Below, piece after piece: positions 55,100 to 63,126 of a stretch of 64,000 nt of DNA. Numbering within the stretch: the stretch's first letter is position 1; each line of letters begins with the position of its first letter. Both the position numbers and the translations under genes were made by a program. Source of the DNA: Bacillota bacterium (GTDB lineage Bacteria; Bacillota; UBA4882; UBA8346); contig JAEZJQ010000060.1 of NCBI GenBank assembly GCA_023436305.1, positions 11,437-75,436 of the forward strand. The letters are read 5' to 3'. Under the pieces are notes generated by a model that made no database searches, was not told the origin of the DNA, and was given only the letters and a program-made list of their open reading frames with translations.

Positions 55100-56511
55100 A
55101 GGCAAGATTGATTGCGAAGACGCTGGGTTTATTTTTGATATTGATAATGGTCTCCGCTTCCGGTGTTTGGGCCGTGGATGTACGGGAGATTACCATGGAC
55201 CAAGCTGTGGAAATGGCTATAAAAAAAGATTCCCAGGTATTTAATGCCCGCAATAATGTGGAAAAGGCCAAATTGGCCATGAAACAAGAGGTTTTAAAAA
55301 CCTGGCCGCAGGCGACCGTAACCGATTCGGTATTTCGTGATTTAGGGAGTTCAAGTGGTGTCGCAGGTTATCCCAACACATTTACCGTTACCATTTCGGA
55401 AACCGTCCCCACCGGGTTTCATCTTTATGGTAAGAAAGTACCTACCGGCATTGAAGTGGCTATTTGGGAGCAGATCAATAATGAAGCCCAGTTGCAAATT
55501 ACCCAGGCGAATACAATTTATAATACGATATCACTATATTGTAGCGCTTTAAAAGCCGGCCAGGCTGTAATACTCCAAGAGGCTATCGTTAAGAGCGCCC
55601 AGGACTCTTTAGCCATCGCCCGGGAACAAATAAAACAACACAAAATTACCAAGCCGGAGGAGCTTAAAGCCGAAAATGATCTGGCCAGCGCTGTTTATAC
55701 TCTCGAAAAAAGTCGATCCGATTATAATTTAGCTTTACGGCAATTGGGAAACCAGATTGGAGTCAAGGATATTTCACAACTAAAACCGGTGGAACCAATT
55801 CAGACTATAGCTCAGGAAATTCCGGAATTACCCCAGATGAAAATCAAAGCAATTAATCAACGGTTGGAAATGAAACAAGCCCAAATTGCCATTCAAAAAG
55901 CGGAACAACAATTAGCGCAATCCCAGAATCAAGTCTTGCCGGACTTGAATTTCGGTTACAGTTACAGCAGTGATGATCGCGCCAAGAATTTCTCTATCAA
56001 TTATAGCTTTCTCAGTGGTAATGTCACCAGTGAAGCGCAAGGAACCTTTGGTGACAAAAAATATATTGATACCAGCAACCGATCCGGCCTTCCCAATCTT
56101 AACGCGCTTACCTTAAAACTAACTTGGGGTCTGGACTTCGGTACTCCCCAAAACCAAATTCAACAAAATCAGCTTTTACTGGCCAACGCCAAGAGCAGTG
56201 GCGCTGAAACGCAACAGGGGATTGAATGGGATGTGGAACAGGCCGCCGCCGCTTACGAATTGGCCTTGAAAAAAGTGGAGATTAGCCGTCAAGCAATTCC
56301 CTATTATCAAAAACAAACGGAGATTAAACGGCTTCAGCTAAAACTGGGAATGGCCTCGCAAAAGGATGTGGCCGATGCTGAGAACAGCTTACTCCAGGCT
56401 CAAAACCAGACAAAAAGCGATGAATATGACCGGTTATCGGCTTATAAAAAGCTGCAAATGGTAAGTGGGGATTTGTATCTTTTCCAAAATGAAAGCGAAA
56501 AGTCAAAATGA
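55096..56511 (+). CDS. TolC-like outer-membrane efflux protein
   Basis: 471 residues with a signal peptide (1-26, 'TLGLFLILIMVSASGVWA'). Two copies of the outer-membrane efflux repeat: long heptad-rich helices ('MDQAVEMAIKKDSQVFNARNNVEKAKLAMKQ', 'KAINQRLEMKQAQIAIQKAEQQLAQ', 'MASQKDVADAENSLLQAQNQTK') interrupted by beta-rich segments ('LNFGYSYSSDD', 'LTLKLTWGLDFGTP'). It should form the outer-membrane exit duct for the MacAB pump encoded next. Such a protein is only useful in a diderm cell. Confidence 0.9.
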   Translation: MKARLIAKTLGLFLILIMVSASGVWAVDVREITMDQAVEMAIKKDSQVFNARNNVEKAKLAMKQEVLKTWPQATVTDSVFRDLGSSSGVAGYPNTFTVTISETVPTGFHLYGKKVPTGIEVAIWEQINNEAQLQITQANTIYNTISLYCSALKAGQAVILQEAIVKSAQDSLAIAREQIKQHKITKPEELKAENDLASAVYTLEKSRSDYNLALRQLGNQIGVKDISQLKPVEPIQTIAQEIPELPQMKIKAINQRLEMKQAQIAIQKAEQQLAQSQNQVLPDLNFGYSYSSDDRAKNFSINYSFLSGNVTSEAQGTFGDKKYIDTSNRSGLPNLNALTLKLTWGLDFGTPQNQIQQNQLLLANAKSSGAETQQGIEWDVEQAAAAYELALKKVEISRQAIPYYQKQTEIKRLQLKLGMASQKDVADAENSLLQAQNQTKSDEYDRLSAYKKLQMVSGDLYLFQNESEKSK

Positions 56512-56605
56512 ATAATGCCTTGAAGCAGGAATCGAACTGTGATAAAGTCAAAATTGAAAATAAAATGATTAATCTCAATTTGCGATATATGGAGGGTAGG
56601 AAATC

Positions 56606-57745
56606 ATGAGCAAGAAAGTTTGGATAGGAATCATCGGAATTTTTTTGATCGGGCTCACCGGCTGGTTTGTTTTCCGTCCCGGTGATAGCTCCAAAACAGC
56701 CGGCACCGATGCTCTTTATGAATTTTCCCCGGTGCAACGGATGGATCTGAGTGAGAAAGTGGATGCCACCGGGAATGTTACTTTATCCAAAAACGCTGAT
56801 ATATATCCGGCGTTTGAGGCCACAGTGAAACAAATCACATGCAAAGCCGGGAGCTTTGTCAAAAAAGGGCAATTGTTGGTTTTGCTGGACTCACCGGCAA
56901 TGGCGGAGTCTTTAGCCGATGCGCTCTCCAATATCAAAGAAGCGCAGATTAATCTGGCCACGGCCCAACGAGACCTGGCCAATACCAGAGCGTTACTGGA
57001 AGTCCAGGGTGCAACCATGAACCAGGTTCAGGATGCCCGGGATAAAGTCGATACTTATCAACAGCAATTAAATTCCGCCCGGGTAAAATTGGATAATCTA
57101 TCGCGGCGACCGGATGATGCCAACTTTATCGCTCCCAATAACCGCGATCTTTTAATTAAAGCGCCTTTTGACGGAACCATTGCCTGGGTTAACGTGGTTG
57201 CCGGAGCTCATGTTTTACCCGCCAATTCAATACTTTCCATTGCCGCTAATAACGCTATCGAAATCGAAGCCCAGATCGATGAAAGCGAGATCCAAACCAT
57301 TAAATCGGGACAACAGGCTTTGATCACCACCAGTGATCCAAATCAACCGGCATTGCAAGGGGTCGTTTCCGAAGTGGGTATTATCGGGACCACGGAGTCG
57401 GGAGTGGTTAATTTTCCGGTTCGGGTCCGGGTATCGGGTGGAGACCGGGTTTTAAAGAGCGGCATGTCTGTGGATGTAACCATTGTTATCCAAGATCATC
57501 CTAATGTACTGGTGGTTCCGGCGAACGCTATCATGAACCGGAGGGGAAAAACCATGGTGGCGGTTAAGAAAAAGGATGGTGTTAGCTATGTCCGAGTGGA
57601 GACGGGAATCCGGGTGGATACTAATATAGAAATACTATCCGGTCTAAATCCCGAAGATACCATCGCCATTGAACGGCCCAAACTTAATACCCGGAAGCCC
57701 GGCAATAATAATAGACCAGGCTTCGGCTTCGGCGGGAGGCGTTAA
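56606..57745 (+). CDS. MacA/HlyD-like periplasmic adaptor
   Basis: 379 residues. One N-terminal membrane anchor (5-22, 'VWIGIIGIFLIGLTGWFVF'); a split lipoyl domain ('VKQITCKAGSFVKKGQLLVLLDS' and 'LLIKAPFDGTIAWVNVVAG'); a coiled-coil hairpin between them (about 95-160); beta-barrel and membrane-proximal domains ('GVVNFPVRVRVSGGD', 'NVLVVPANAIMNRRGK'). It links the MacB pump to the TolC channel. It ends in a Gly/Arg-rich tail ('RPGFGFGGRR'). It starts 94 bp after tolC with GGAGGG upstream, and ends 2 bp before the ATPase gene. Confidence 0.93.
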   Translation: MSKKVWIGIIGIFLIGLTGWFVFRPGDSSKTAGTDALYEFSPVQRMDLSEKVDATGNVTLSKNADIYPAFEATVKQITCKAGSFVKKGQLLVLLDSPAMAESLADALSNIKEAQINLATAQRDLANTRALLEVQGATMNQVQDARDKVDTYQQQLNSARVKLDNLSRRPDDANFIAPNNRDLLIKAPFDGTIAWVNVVAGAHVLPANSILSIAANNAIEIEAQIDESEIQTIKSGQQALITTSDPNQPALQGVVSEVGIIGTTESGVVNFPVRVRVSGGDRVLKSGMSVDVTIVIQDHPNVLVVPANAIMNRRGKTMVAVKKKDGVSYVRVETGIRVDTNIEILSGLNPEDTIAIERPKLNTRKPGNNNRPGFGFGGRR

Positions 57746-57747
57746 TC

Positions 57748-58455
57748 ATGTTAGAAATGCGTGATTTATTAAAGGTTTATCAGATTGGAGATATCGAAGT
57801 CCGGGCCTTGGACGGGGTTTCTTTAACGGTGGAGGAAGGGGAAATGGTGGCGATTATGGGGCCTTCCGGTTCCGGAAAGTCTACCATGATGAATATCATC
57901 GGTTGTCTGGACCAACCCAGCAGCGGTTCCTATAAAATATTCGGCAGGGAAGTGGCCAGTATCGGCGAACGGGAACAAGCGCGGCTCAGGAATCAAGAGA
58001 TTGGCTTCGTATTCCAGTCATTCAATCTGCTGCCCAAACTTAACGCCCTTCAAAATGTGGAATTGCCATTGATTTATGCCGGAGTTAGCCCCAAGGAACG
58101 TTATGAAATCGCGCGGAGCGCCCTCATCAAAACCGGTCTGGAAAAACGGATGCATCACAAACCCAAGGAACTTTCCGGTGGCCAACAACAACGGGTGGCC
58201 ATTGCCAGGGCATTGGTGAATAAACCGCGGCTGATTTTGGCGGATGAGCCCACGGGTAATCTAGATTCCCATTCCAGTGTGGAGATTATGGCCATCTTTC
58301 AAGAATTGAACCGCCAGGGAATTACCGTGGTTTTGGTAACCCACGAAAATGATATAGCCGCATATACCAAACGAATTGTCCGGTTCTTGGACGGTAAAAT
58401 CGTGCTGGATCAAAAAATCGAGCAGAATGTGATCCAAAATGAGGTGGCCTCATGA
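57748..58455 (+). CDS. MacB-type ABC ATPase
   Basis: 235 residues. Walker A 'GPSGSGKSTMMNIIG', signature 'LSGGQQQRVAIARAL', Walker B 'LILADEPTGNLD', H-loop 'LVTHEND'. The classic MacB is a fusion of ATPase and permease; here they are separate genes overlapping by 4 bp. It energises the tripartite pump. Confidence 0.95.
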   Translation: MLEMRDLLKVYQIGDIEVRALDGVSLTVEEGEMVAIMGPSGSGKSTMMNIIGCLDQPSSGSYKIFGREVASIGEREQARLRNQEIGFVFQSFNLLPKLNALQNVELPLIYAGVSPKERYEIARSALIKTGLEKRMHHKPKELSGGQQQRVAIARALVNKPRLILADEPTGNLDSHSSVEIMAIFQELNRQGITVVLVTHENDIAAYTKRIVRFLDGKIVLDQKIEQNVIQNEVAS

Positions 58456-59651
58456 GATTTCGGGAAAACTTCTTCATGGCCTTAAAAAACCTGCAAAGCA
58501 ATATGGTGCGCTCAACTTTGACCATGCTGGGGGTAATTATCGGAGTAATGGCGGTTATCGTCATGGTGTCGTTGGGTGAAGGCGCCAAACAGCAAATTAC
58601 CCAGAACATCTCCGCCATGGGTTCCAATCTGCTCATCGTTTTTCCGGGCAGAGGACAAAGGCAGGGAGGGAGCTTCGGCAGTGGCACTAACCTTACCAAC
58701 TCGGCTTTGCCCATTATTCAAAGCAGCTCCACTTATATTTCCGCTGTTTCTCCGGAGGCGCGCGGCCGGGGACTGGTTTCCGCCGGCCCCAACAGTTATC
58801 AAACCTCGATTATCGGCTGTATGTTCTCTTATCTCCAGGTGCGCAATTATCAGATCAACAGCGGCGTATTTTTTAGCGACGAAGATATCCGGGCCCGGCG
58901 CCGGGTGACGGTGCTGGGTTCCTATGTGGCCGAGCAATTATTTCCGGGAGAAAATCCGGTGGGCCGGGAGGTTAAGATTGGTACACTCCGGGTTAAGATT
59001 ATCGGTGTACTGGAGTCCAAAGGCCAAAGCGGTTTCGGCAACAATGACGATCTGGTGTTGATGCCCATCAGCACAGTTCAAACCAGAATCAACGGCAATA
59101 AGAATTTAAGCAGCATTTATATTCAGATCCAAAATGAGCAAGCCATGGACATGGCCAATACCCAGATCAGTAATGCCCTGCTGAACTTTTTTAAAGGAGA
59201 TGACACCAAGTATAACATCCGAAACCAGGCCGAAATTCTATCATCAATGCAGCAGACCACCCAAACCTTCACCTTCCTGCTGGCGGGTGTGGCCGCCGTC
59301 TCCTTGCTGGTTGGCGGTATCGGTATTATGAATATCATGTTGGTTTCGGTCACGGAACGGATTAAGGAGATCGGGATTCGCAAAGCCATTGGCGCCCCCA
59401 AGGAAGAGATACTGGCCCTGTTTTTAATCGAAGCCATTACCTTAAGCGTCACCGGCGGACTTATCGGTATTGGCTTGGGTTGGTTAATGGCCGCAATCGT
59501 GGGCGGCGTTTCCGGTTGGCAGACGGTTATTACCCTCTCATCCGTATTGATTTCATTCGGTTTTTCAATTTTGACGGGTTTGTTTTTCGGTGTTTACCCG
59601 GCGTATAAGGCCTCCGGATTGCATCCGATTGATGCGTTGAGGTATGAGTAG
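58452..59651 (+). CDS. MacB-type ABC permease
   Basis: 399 residues. 'ALKNLQSNMVRSTLTMLGVIIGVMAVIVM' at the N-terminus, a periplasmic MacB_PCD domain of about 210 residues, and a C-terminal FtsX domain ('GGIGIMNIMLVSVTERIKEIGIRKAIGAPKEEILALFL') ending 'GVYPAYKASGLHPIDALRYE'. ATGA overlap with the ATPase gene. Substrates of this class include macrolides, lipoproteins and peptides; here unknown. Confidence 0.95.
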   Translation: MRFRENFFMALKNLQSNMVRSTLTMLGVIIGVMAVIVMVSLGEGAKQQITQNISAMGSNLLIVFPGRGQRQGGSFGSGTNLTNSALPIIQSSSTYISAVSPEARGRGLVSAGPNSYQTSIIGCMFSYLQVRNYQINSGVFFSDEDIRARRRVTVLGSYVAEQLFPGENPVGREVKIGTLRVKIIGVLESKGQSGFGNNDDLVLMPISTVQTRINGNKNLSSIYIQIQNEQAMDMANTQISNALLNFFKGDDTKYNIRNQAEILSSMQQTTQTFTFLLAGVAAVSLLVGGIGIMNIMLVSVTERIKEIGIRKAIGAPKEEILALFLIEAITLSVTGGLIGIGLGWLMAAIVGGVSGWQTVITLSSVLISFGFSILTGLFFGVYPAYKASGLHPIDALRYE

Positions 59652-59763
59652 ATAGTCAAAGTCAAAAAGTCACGAGACAAAATGCTTGAAGAGTAATATT
59701 TGACCTTCGGCTGAATTAAAATGATATTTGACGTTTGAGAAAATAAATGAGGTGTTATCAATA

Positions 59764-60369
59764 TTGCTTAAGAAAACCGTTTTATTTGGTATGGTTTTAT
59801 TGGTAATTATGAGTTCAGCATGTTGGGCGGCTCCGGCGTCGAATGTCCAGGTGAGGCAGGAAAATCAGGAGATGCGCAAGAATTTGGCCTGGTTGACCCA
59901 AGGGTTAAATGATCTGGGGCAGAGCAGAGATGAAAAATTAAAGCTTACTGCGGCCCAGAAAAAGAAGATCCTGCCGGTTTTTGAAGCGCTGGTAAGCAAT
60001 AACTTGGTACTGCTTACCGTGCCGAAGGGCAGGCAACGAAATCAATCTTCGGGTTCCCGGCCCCAGTTTGATGCCGGTGACACAAAAGTTCAAGCCATGA
60101 TCCGCAAAATGAAGGATCAAATCGAGTTTGGCAATAAACAGGCGGATCTGATTGATGGGTTCTTAACAGAAAAGCAGCTTTTTTATATTGATAATATGGT
60201 TTTTAATGCTGAAAAATATGGCTTTTTGGATTTCCAAAAAATATTTGGCGGTGACGGGTTCCAAAGACCGGATCAAAAGACCATTGATGAAATGCGGACC
60301 AAGGCCAGGGCTGGACAGGAAATACTGGTCAAATTAAATAATGATGTTTTAAAAATGTTAAAATCTTAG
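59764..60369 (+). CDS. LTxxQ-motif periplasmic protein (Spy/CpxP-like)
   Basis: About 201 residues. Start TTG 59764 with GAGGTG nine bases upstream; it gives a clean signal peptide ('TVLFGMVLLVIMSSACWAAP'), whereas an earlier in-frame TTG at 59728 adds residues before it and lacks a site. The mature protein is helical and charged, with two LTxxQ motifs ('KLTAAQKKKIL' and 'FLTEKQLFYI'), the hallmark of Spy/CpxP stress chaperones. It lies 112 bp behind the MacB permease in the operon of a two-component system, resembling the Cpx arrangement. Overall similarity to Spy is weak by eye, so the assignment is tentative. Confidence 0.6.
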   Translation: MLKKTVLFGMVLLVIMSSACWAAPASNVQVRQENQEMRKNLAWLTQGLNDLGQSRDEKLKLTAAQKKKILPVFEALVSNNLVLLTVPKGRQRNQSSGSRPQFDAGDTKVQAMIRKMKDQIEFGNKQADLIDGFLTEKQLFYIDNMVFNAEKYGFLDFQKIFGGDGFQRPDQKTIDEMRTKARAGQEILVKLNNDVLKMLKS

Positions 60370-60408
60370 TTTAATCCGGTATTTTGGTGAATGATAGTAA
60401 TTGGTAAT

Positions 60409-60437
60409 AATACCCTTGAACGCTTCAGGGTATTTTT
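60409..60437 (+). terminator. Intrinsic terminator of the efflux operon
   Basis: ATACCCTTGAA / TTCAGGGTAT (one bulge) with a CGC loop and a run of seven T, about 40 bp after the LTxxQ gene. Confidence 0.88.
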
Positions 60438-60599
60438 TTACGGAATCAAGGATGATGAATTATTTTCGTGAATGGTAGGGATTCATAAATTTCTACCGAA
60501 TTTGTTATGGTATAAAAAAAGTTGACGATTGAAGCGTTAATCGGTTTCTGATTGCTTTTCATAAAGGTTGGTTTTGCTTGAAATTTTTATTTTATATTC

Positions 60600-60628
60600 T
60601 TGACAAAAAATATGATCTATCTTAAAAT
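60600..60628 (+). promoter_or_regulatory. Sigma-A type promoter of the rubredoxin-flavodiiron unit
   Basis: TTGACA (60600-60605), 17-bp spacer, TAAAAT (60623-60628), about 95 bp upstream of the rubredoxin start. Confidence 0.85.
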
Positions 60629-60725
60629 TTAACTAAGTTAATTAATCAATATTTAAAGTCAAACGATTACTGATTACTGATAATTTTGACCATAATATAA
60701 AATAATAATAAGGAGGTCGTCGTGA

Positions 60726-60881
60726 ATGAAAAAGTGGCAATGTACGGTTTGTGGGTATGTTTATGATCCGGAGCAAGGGGATGGAGTTAGTGTTCCGGCT
60801 GGAGTAGCTTTTGAGGATCTGCCCGATAATTGGACTTGTCCGGAATGTGGCGCGGGTAAGGATTTGTTCGAAGAAATTTAA
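60726..60881 (+). CDS. Rubredoxin
   Basis: 51 residues, the full length of a bacterial rubredoxin: 'MKKWQCTVCGYVYDPEQGDG' with the first CxxC pair and 'WTCPECGAGKDLFEEI' with the second, together binding one Fe. AAGGAGG lies 8 bases before the ATG. It should donate electrons to the flavodiiron protein encoded 110 bp downstream. Confidence 0.97.
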   Translation: MKKWQCTVCGYVYDPEQGDGVSVPAGVAFEDLPDNWTCPECGAGKDLFEEI

Positions 60882-60991
60882 ATATCCGTTATAAAGAGTG
60901 TTGTTAAATCATAATTGGAAGAATGGAAATGCAGGCTACTGCACCAATCCGAAAATAATCTGATTTATAACAATGCAAGGGGTGAATAGGA

Positions 60992-62176
60992 TTGAAAGTT
61001 CATGAACTAGCACCGAATTTATGGTGGATTGGCGCAGTGGATCCCGATCTCCGTATTTTTGACATCATCATGCGGGCGGAACATGGAACCAGTTATAATT
61101 CTTATCTGGTCAAAGGGACACAGGCCACCGCTATTATTGAAAATGTTAAATTTCAATTTTCCGGGGATTTTATCAATCAGTTGAAATCAGTGGCTGATCC
61201 GGCCCAGATTGATTATATCATCTTGAACCATATGGAACCGGACCATTCCGGAAGCATCGGGGAATTGTTAAAAATCGCCCCCGGGGCCAAAGTGGTGGTA
61301 TCCAAAAGTGGTGAGCACTTCATTAAAAATATCTTGAATTTTGAACCCAATCTGATGAAAGTCGGAGATGGGGACAGTATCGATCTGGGCGGCAAACGGC
61401 TGAAGTTTATCATGGCACCGTTTCTGCATTGGCCGGATACCATGTTTACTTATCTGGAGGAAGATCAAGCGCTCTTCGGCTGTGATTTTCTGGGGGCACA
61501 TTATGCGGATCCTATGCTTCTCGGGGATTTGACTCCGGAATATATTAAAGATTTCAAGTATTACTATGATCATATCATGAGGCCGTTTAAAAAGTACGTC
61601 ATTCAAGCCCTGACGAAATTGGAAAACCTTCCTTTGAAAATTATCGCCCCCAGTCATGGGCCGGTTATTACTCATCAGATCCAGGAGCGTTTAAAGTTTT
61701 ACCGGGATTGGAGCCTGGCTAATCCGGAACAGAAGCGGGTCATTATTGCTTATGTCAGCGCATATGGAAACACGGCCCAATTAGCGGAAAAGCTGGCTGA
61801 AGGGATTAATGCGGCGGGAGTTCCGGCGGAAATTTACGATTTGCAGAAGGTTACACCGGCGGAATTGGTGGATAAGATTGAGGGTTCCAAAGGCTTAATG
61901 TTGGGCTCACCCACCATTAACGGCGATGCCCTCAAACCGGTTCATGATGTGTTGAGCAGCCTGGCCACCATTCAACTAAAAGGTAAGATTGGCGCGGCAT
62001 TCGGTTCTTATGGATGGAGCGGTGAAGCAGTGCCGATTTTGGAAAGCCGGATGGCCGGGATTAAGTTTAAAGTCATCAATTCGACTGTAAAAGCCATCTT
62101 AATCCCTACGGAAGCCGATTATCAAAATGCCGTTGAATTCGGTAAATCCTTCGGCCGGGCAGTGTTGAGCGAATAG
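60992..62176 (+). CDS. Class A flavodiiron protein (oxygen/NO reductase)
   Basis: 394 residues. N-terminal metallo-beta-lactamase-like diiron domain (1-250) with ligands in 'NHMEPDHSGS', 'HW' after 'MAPFL', 'GCDFLGAHY' and 'SHGPV'; C-terminal flavodoxin domain (250-394) with the FMN loop 'YVSAYGNTAQLAEKLA' and 'FGSYGWSGEAV'. It reduces O2 or NO to harmless products using rubredoxin electrons. Start is TTG 60992 with AAGGGGTG upstream. With the rubredoxin gene it forms a standard anaerobe defence pair. Confidence 0.96.
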   Translation: MKVHELAPNLWWIGAVDPDLRIFDIIMRAEHGTSYNSYLVKGTQATAIIENVKFQFSGDFINQLKSVADPAQIDYIILNHMEPDHSGSIGELLKIAPGAKVVVSKSGEHFIKNILNFEPNLMKVGDGDSIDLGGKRLKFIMAPFLHWPDTMFTYLEEDQALFGCDFLGAHYADPMLLGDLTPEYIKDFKYYYDHIMRPFKKYVIQALTKLENLPLKIIAPSHGPVITHQIQERLKFYRDWSLANPEQKRVIIAYVSAYGNTAQLAEKLAEGINAAGVPAEIYDLQKVTPAELVDKIEGSKGLMLGSPTINGDALKPVHDVLSSLATIQLKGKIGAAFGSYGWSGEAVPILESRMAGIKFKVINSTVKAILIPTEADYQNAVEFGKSFGRAVLSE

Positions 62177-62229
62177 CGTAGAAGTGCAAAAGAACGTCCG
62201 GAATAGCGTAAGGGCTTGAATTTGCACTG

Positions 62230-62339
62230 GGAGTCCGTGTGGTTAATCGGTTTCGAAGCATTTTTAGTATCAAGCGACATGTTCTTATCCAATATATAGT
62301 GGCTTTAAGCTATTGAAAAGTGTTACGCGCACAGACTCC
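62230..62339 (+). mobile_element. MITE-like repeat, copy B
   Basis: About 110 bp from GGAGTCCGTGTGG to CGCGCACAGACTCC, inverted ends with a few mismatches. The interior aligns with copy A (reverse strand): AATCGGTTT, TTTTAGTATCAA, ATATATAGTGGCTTTAAGCTAT, AAGTGTTAC blocks. No coding frame. Confidence 0.72.
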
Positions 62340-62340
62340 T

Positions 62341-62425
62341 GGGAGTCTGTGCGGCTAATCGGTTTCCGAAGCTTATTTAGTATCGAGGGACATGCTATTG
62401 AAAAGTGTTACGCGCACTGACTCCC
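62341..62425 (+). mobile_element. MITE-like repeat, copy C (internally deleted)
   Basis: 85 bp from GGGAGTCTGTGCG to CGCACTGACTCCC. It lies one base after copy B and has the same two halves, but lacks about 25 bp of the centre, including the ATATAGTGG block. It follows copy B in the same orientation. Confidence 0.72.
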
Positions 62426-62459
62426 AAACGTTATTCGCGAATCTATGCCACGCCCTAAG

Positions 62460-62948
62460 CTACACAAAGAGCGTAATCTTCGATTGCAGGGCGGCGTTGA
62501 GAAAAGCGTCAACACCTGCAACCTCCAAGCGGTCGTAATCAATCAGTTCCGCTTGACTGATTCCTAATAATTTCAAGGATGCTTCACAGGCAATGAAGCG
62601 GATCTTTCGTTCCATGGCCATTTGAAACAAATCGGAGGCGGTTTGGCCGTTTTTTTGCCGGATCAGGCGTTTCATTAACCAGGGACCGATTCCGCAGAAA
62701 TTCATTTTCGAAAGGCCGATCCGGGAAACCCCCACGGGCATCATTTGTTTGAATAGATTTTCCAAGCGGCGTTTGCCGGGCATATAACGTTTGCGAAGCA
62801 GATTGATGCCCCAAAAAGTAAAAAAAAGGGTTACCTCCATTCCATTACCGGCCGCTCCGTTAGCCATGGTTAAGGCGGCCATGGCCTTATCAAAGTCACC
62901 GCTAAACAAGATCAGGGTAAATTTTTGGGTGGATGTTTCGGATGTCAT
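62460..62948 (-). CDS. DsrE/DsrF-like (DrsE_2) family protein
   Basis: 162 residues. The family signature is clear: 'ILFSGDFDKAMAALTMANGA', 'GMEVTLFFTFWGINLLRK', 'LSKMNFCGIGPWLMKR', and a Cys in 'IRFIACEASLKLLGISQAEL', the probable persulfide-carrying residue. Members handle sulfur transfer or are peroxiredoxin-like; the exact role is unknown. The start has AAAGAGGT on the minus strand. It stands alone, divergent from the last gene. Confidence 0.88.
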   Translation of the reverse strand: MTSETSTQKFTLILFSGDFDKAMAALTMANGAAGNGMEVTLFFTFWGINLLRKRYMPGKRRLENLFKQMMPVGVSRIGLSKMNFCGIGPWLMKRLIRQKNGQTASDLFQMAMERKIRFIACEASLKLLGISQAELIDYDRLEVAGVDAFLNAALQSKITLFV

Positions 62949-63126
62949 GGTATACCTCTTTCAAATCAGTTTTTTTGATTGGTATTTTAAGGTTTAACCA
63001 ATGAATAATACCTTTCCCATCTTTTGTGTTCCATATGCTTTGGCGAATTTGTTGACTGAATGAATTGAGTTTTGGGAAAAACTAGATTATCAATGGATAA
63101 AAATGAGAAGATAGGTCGAACAGCGG

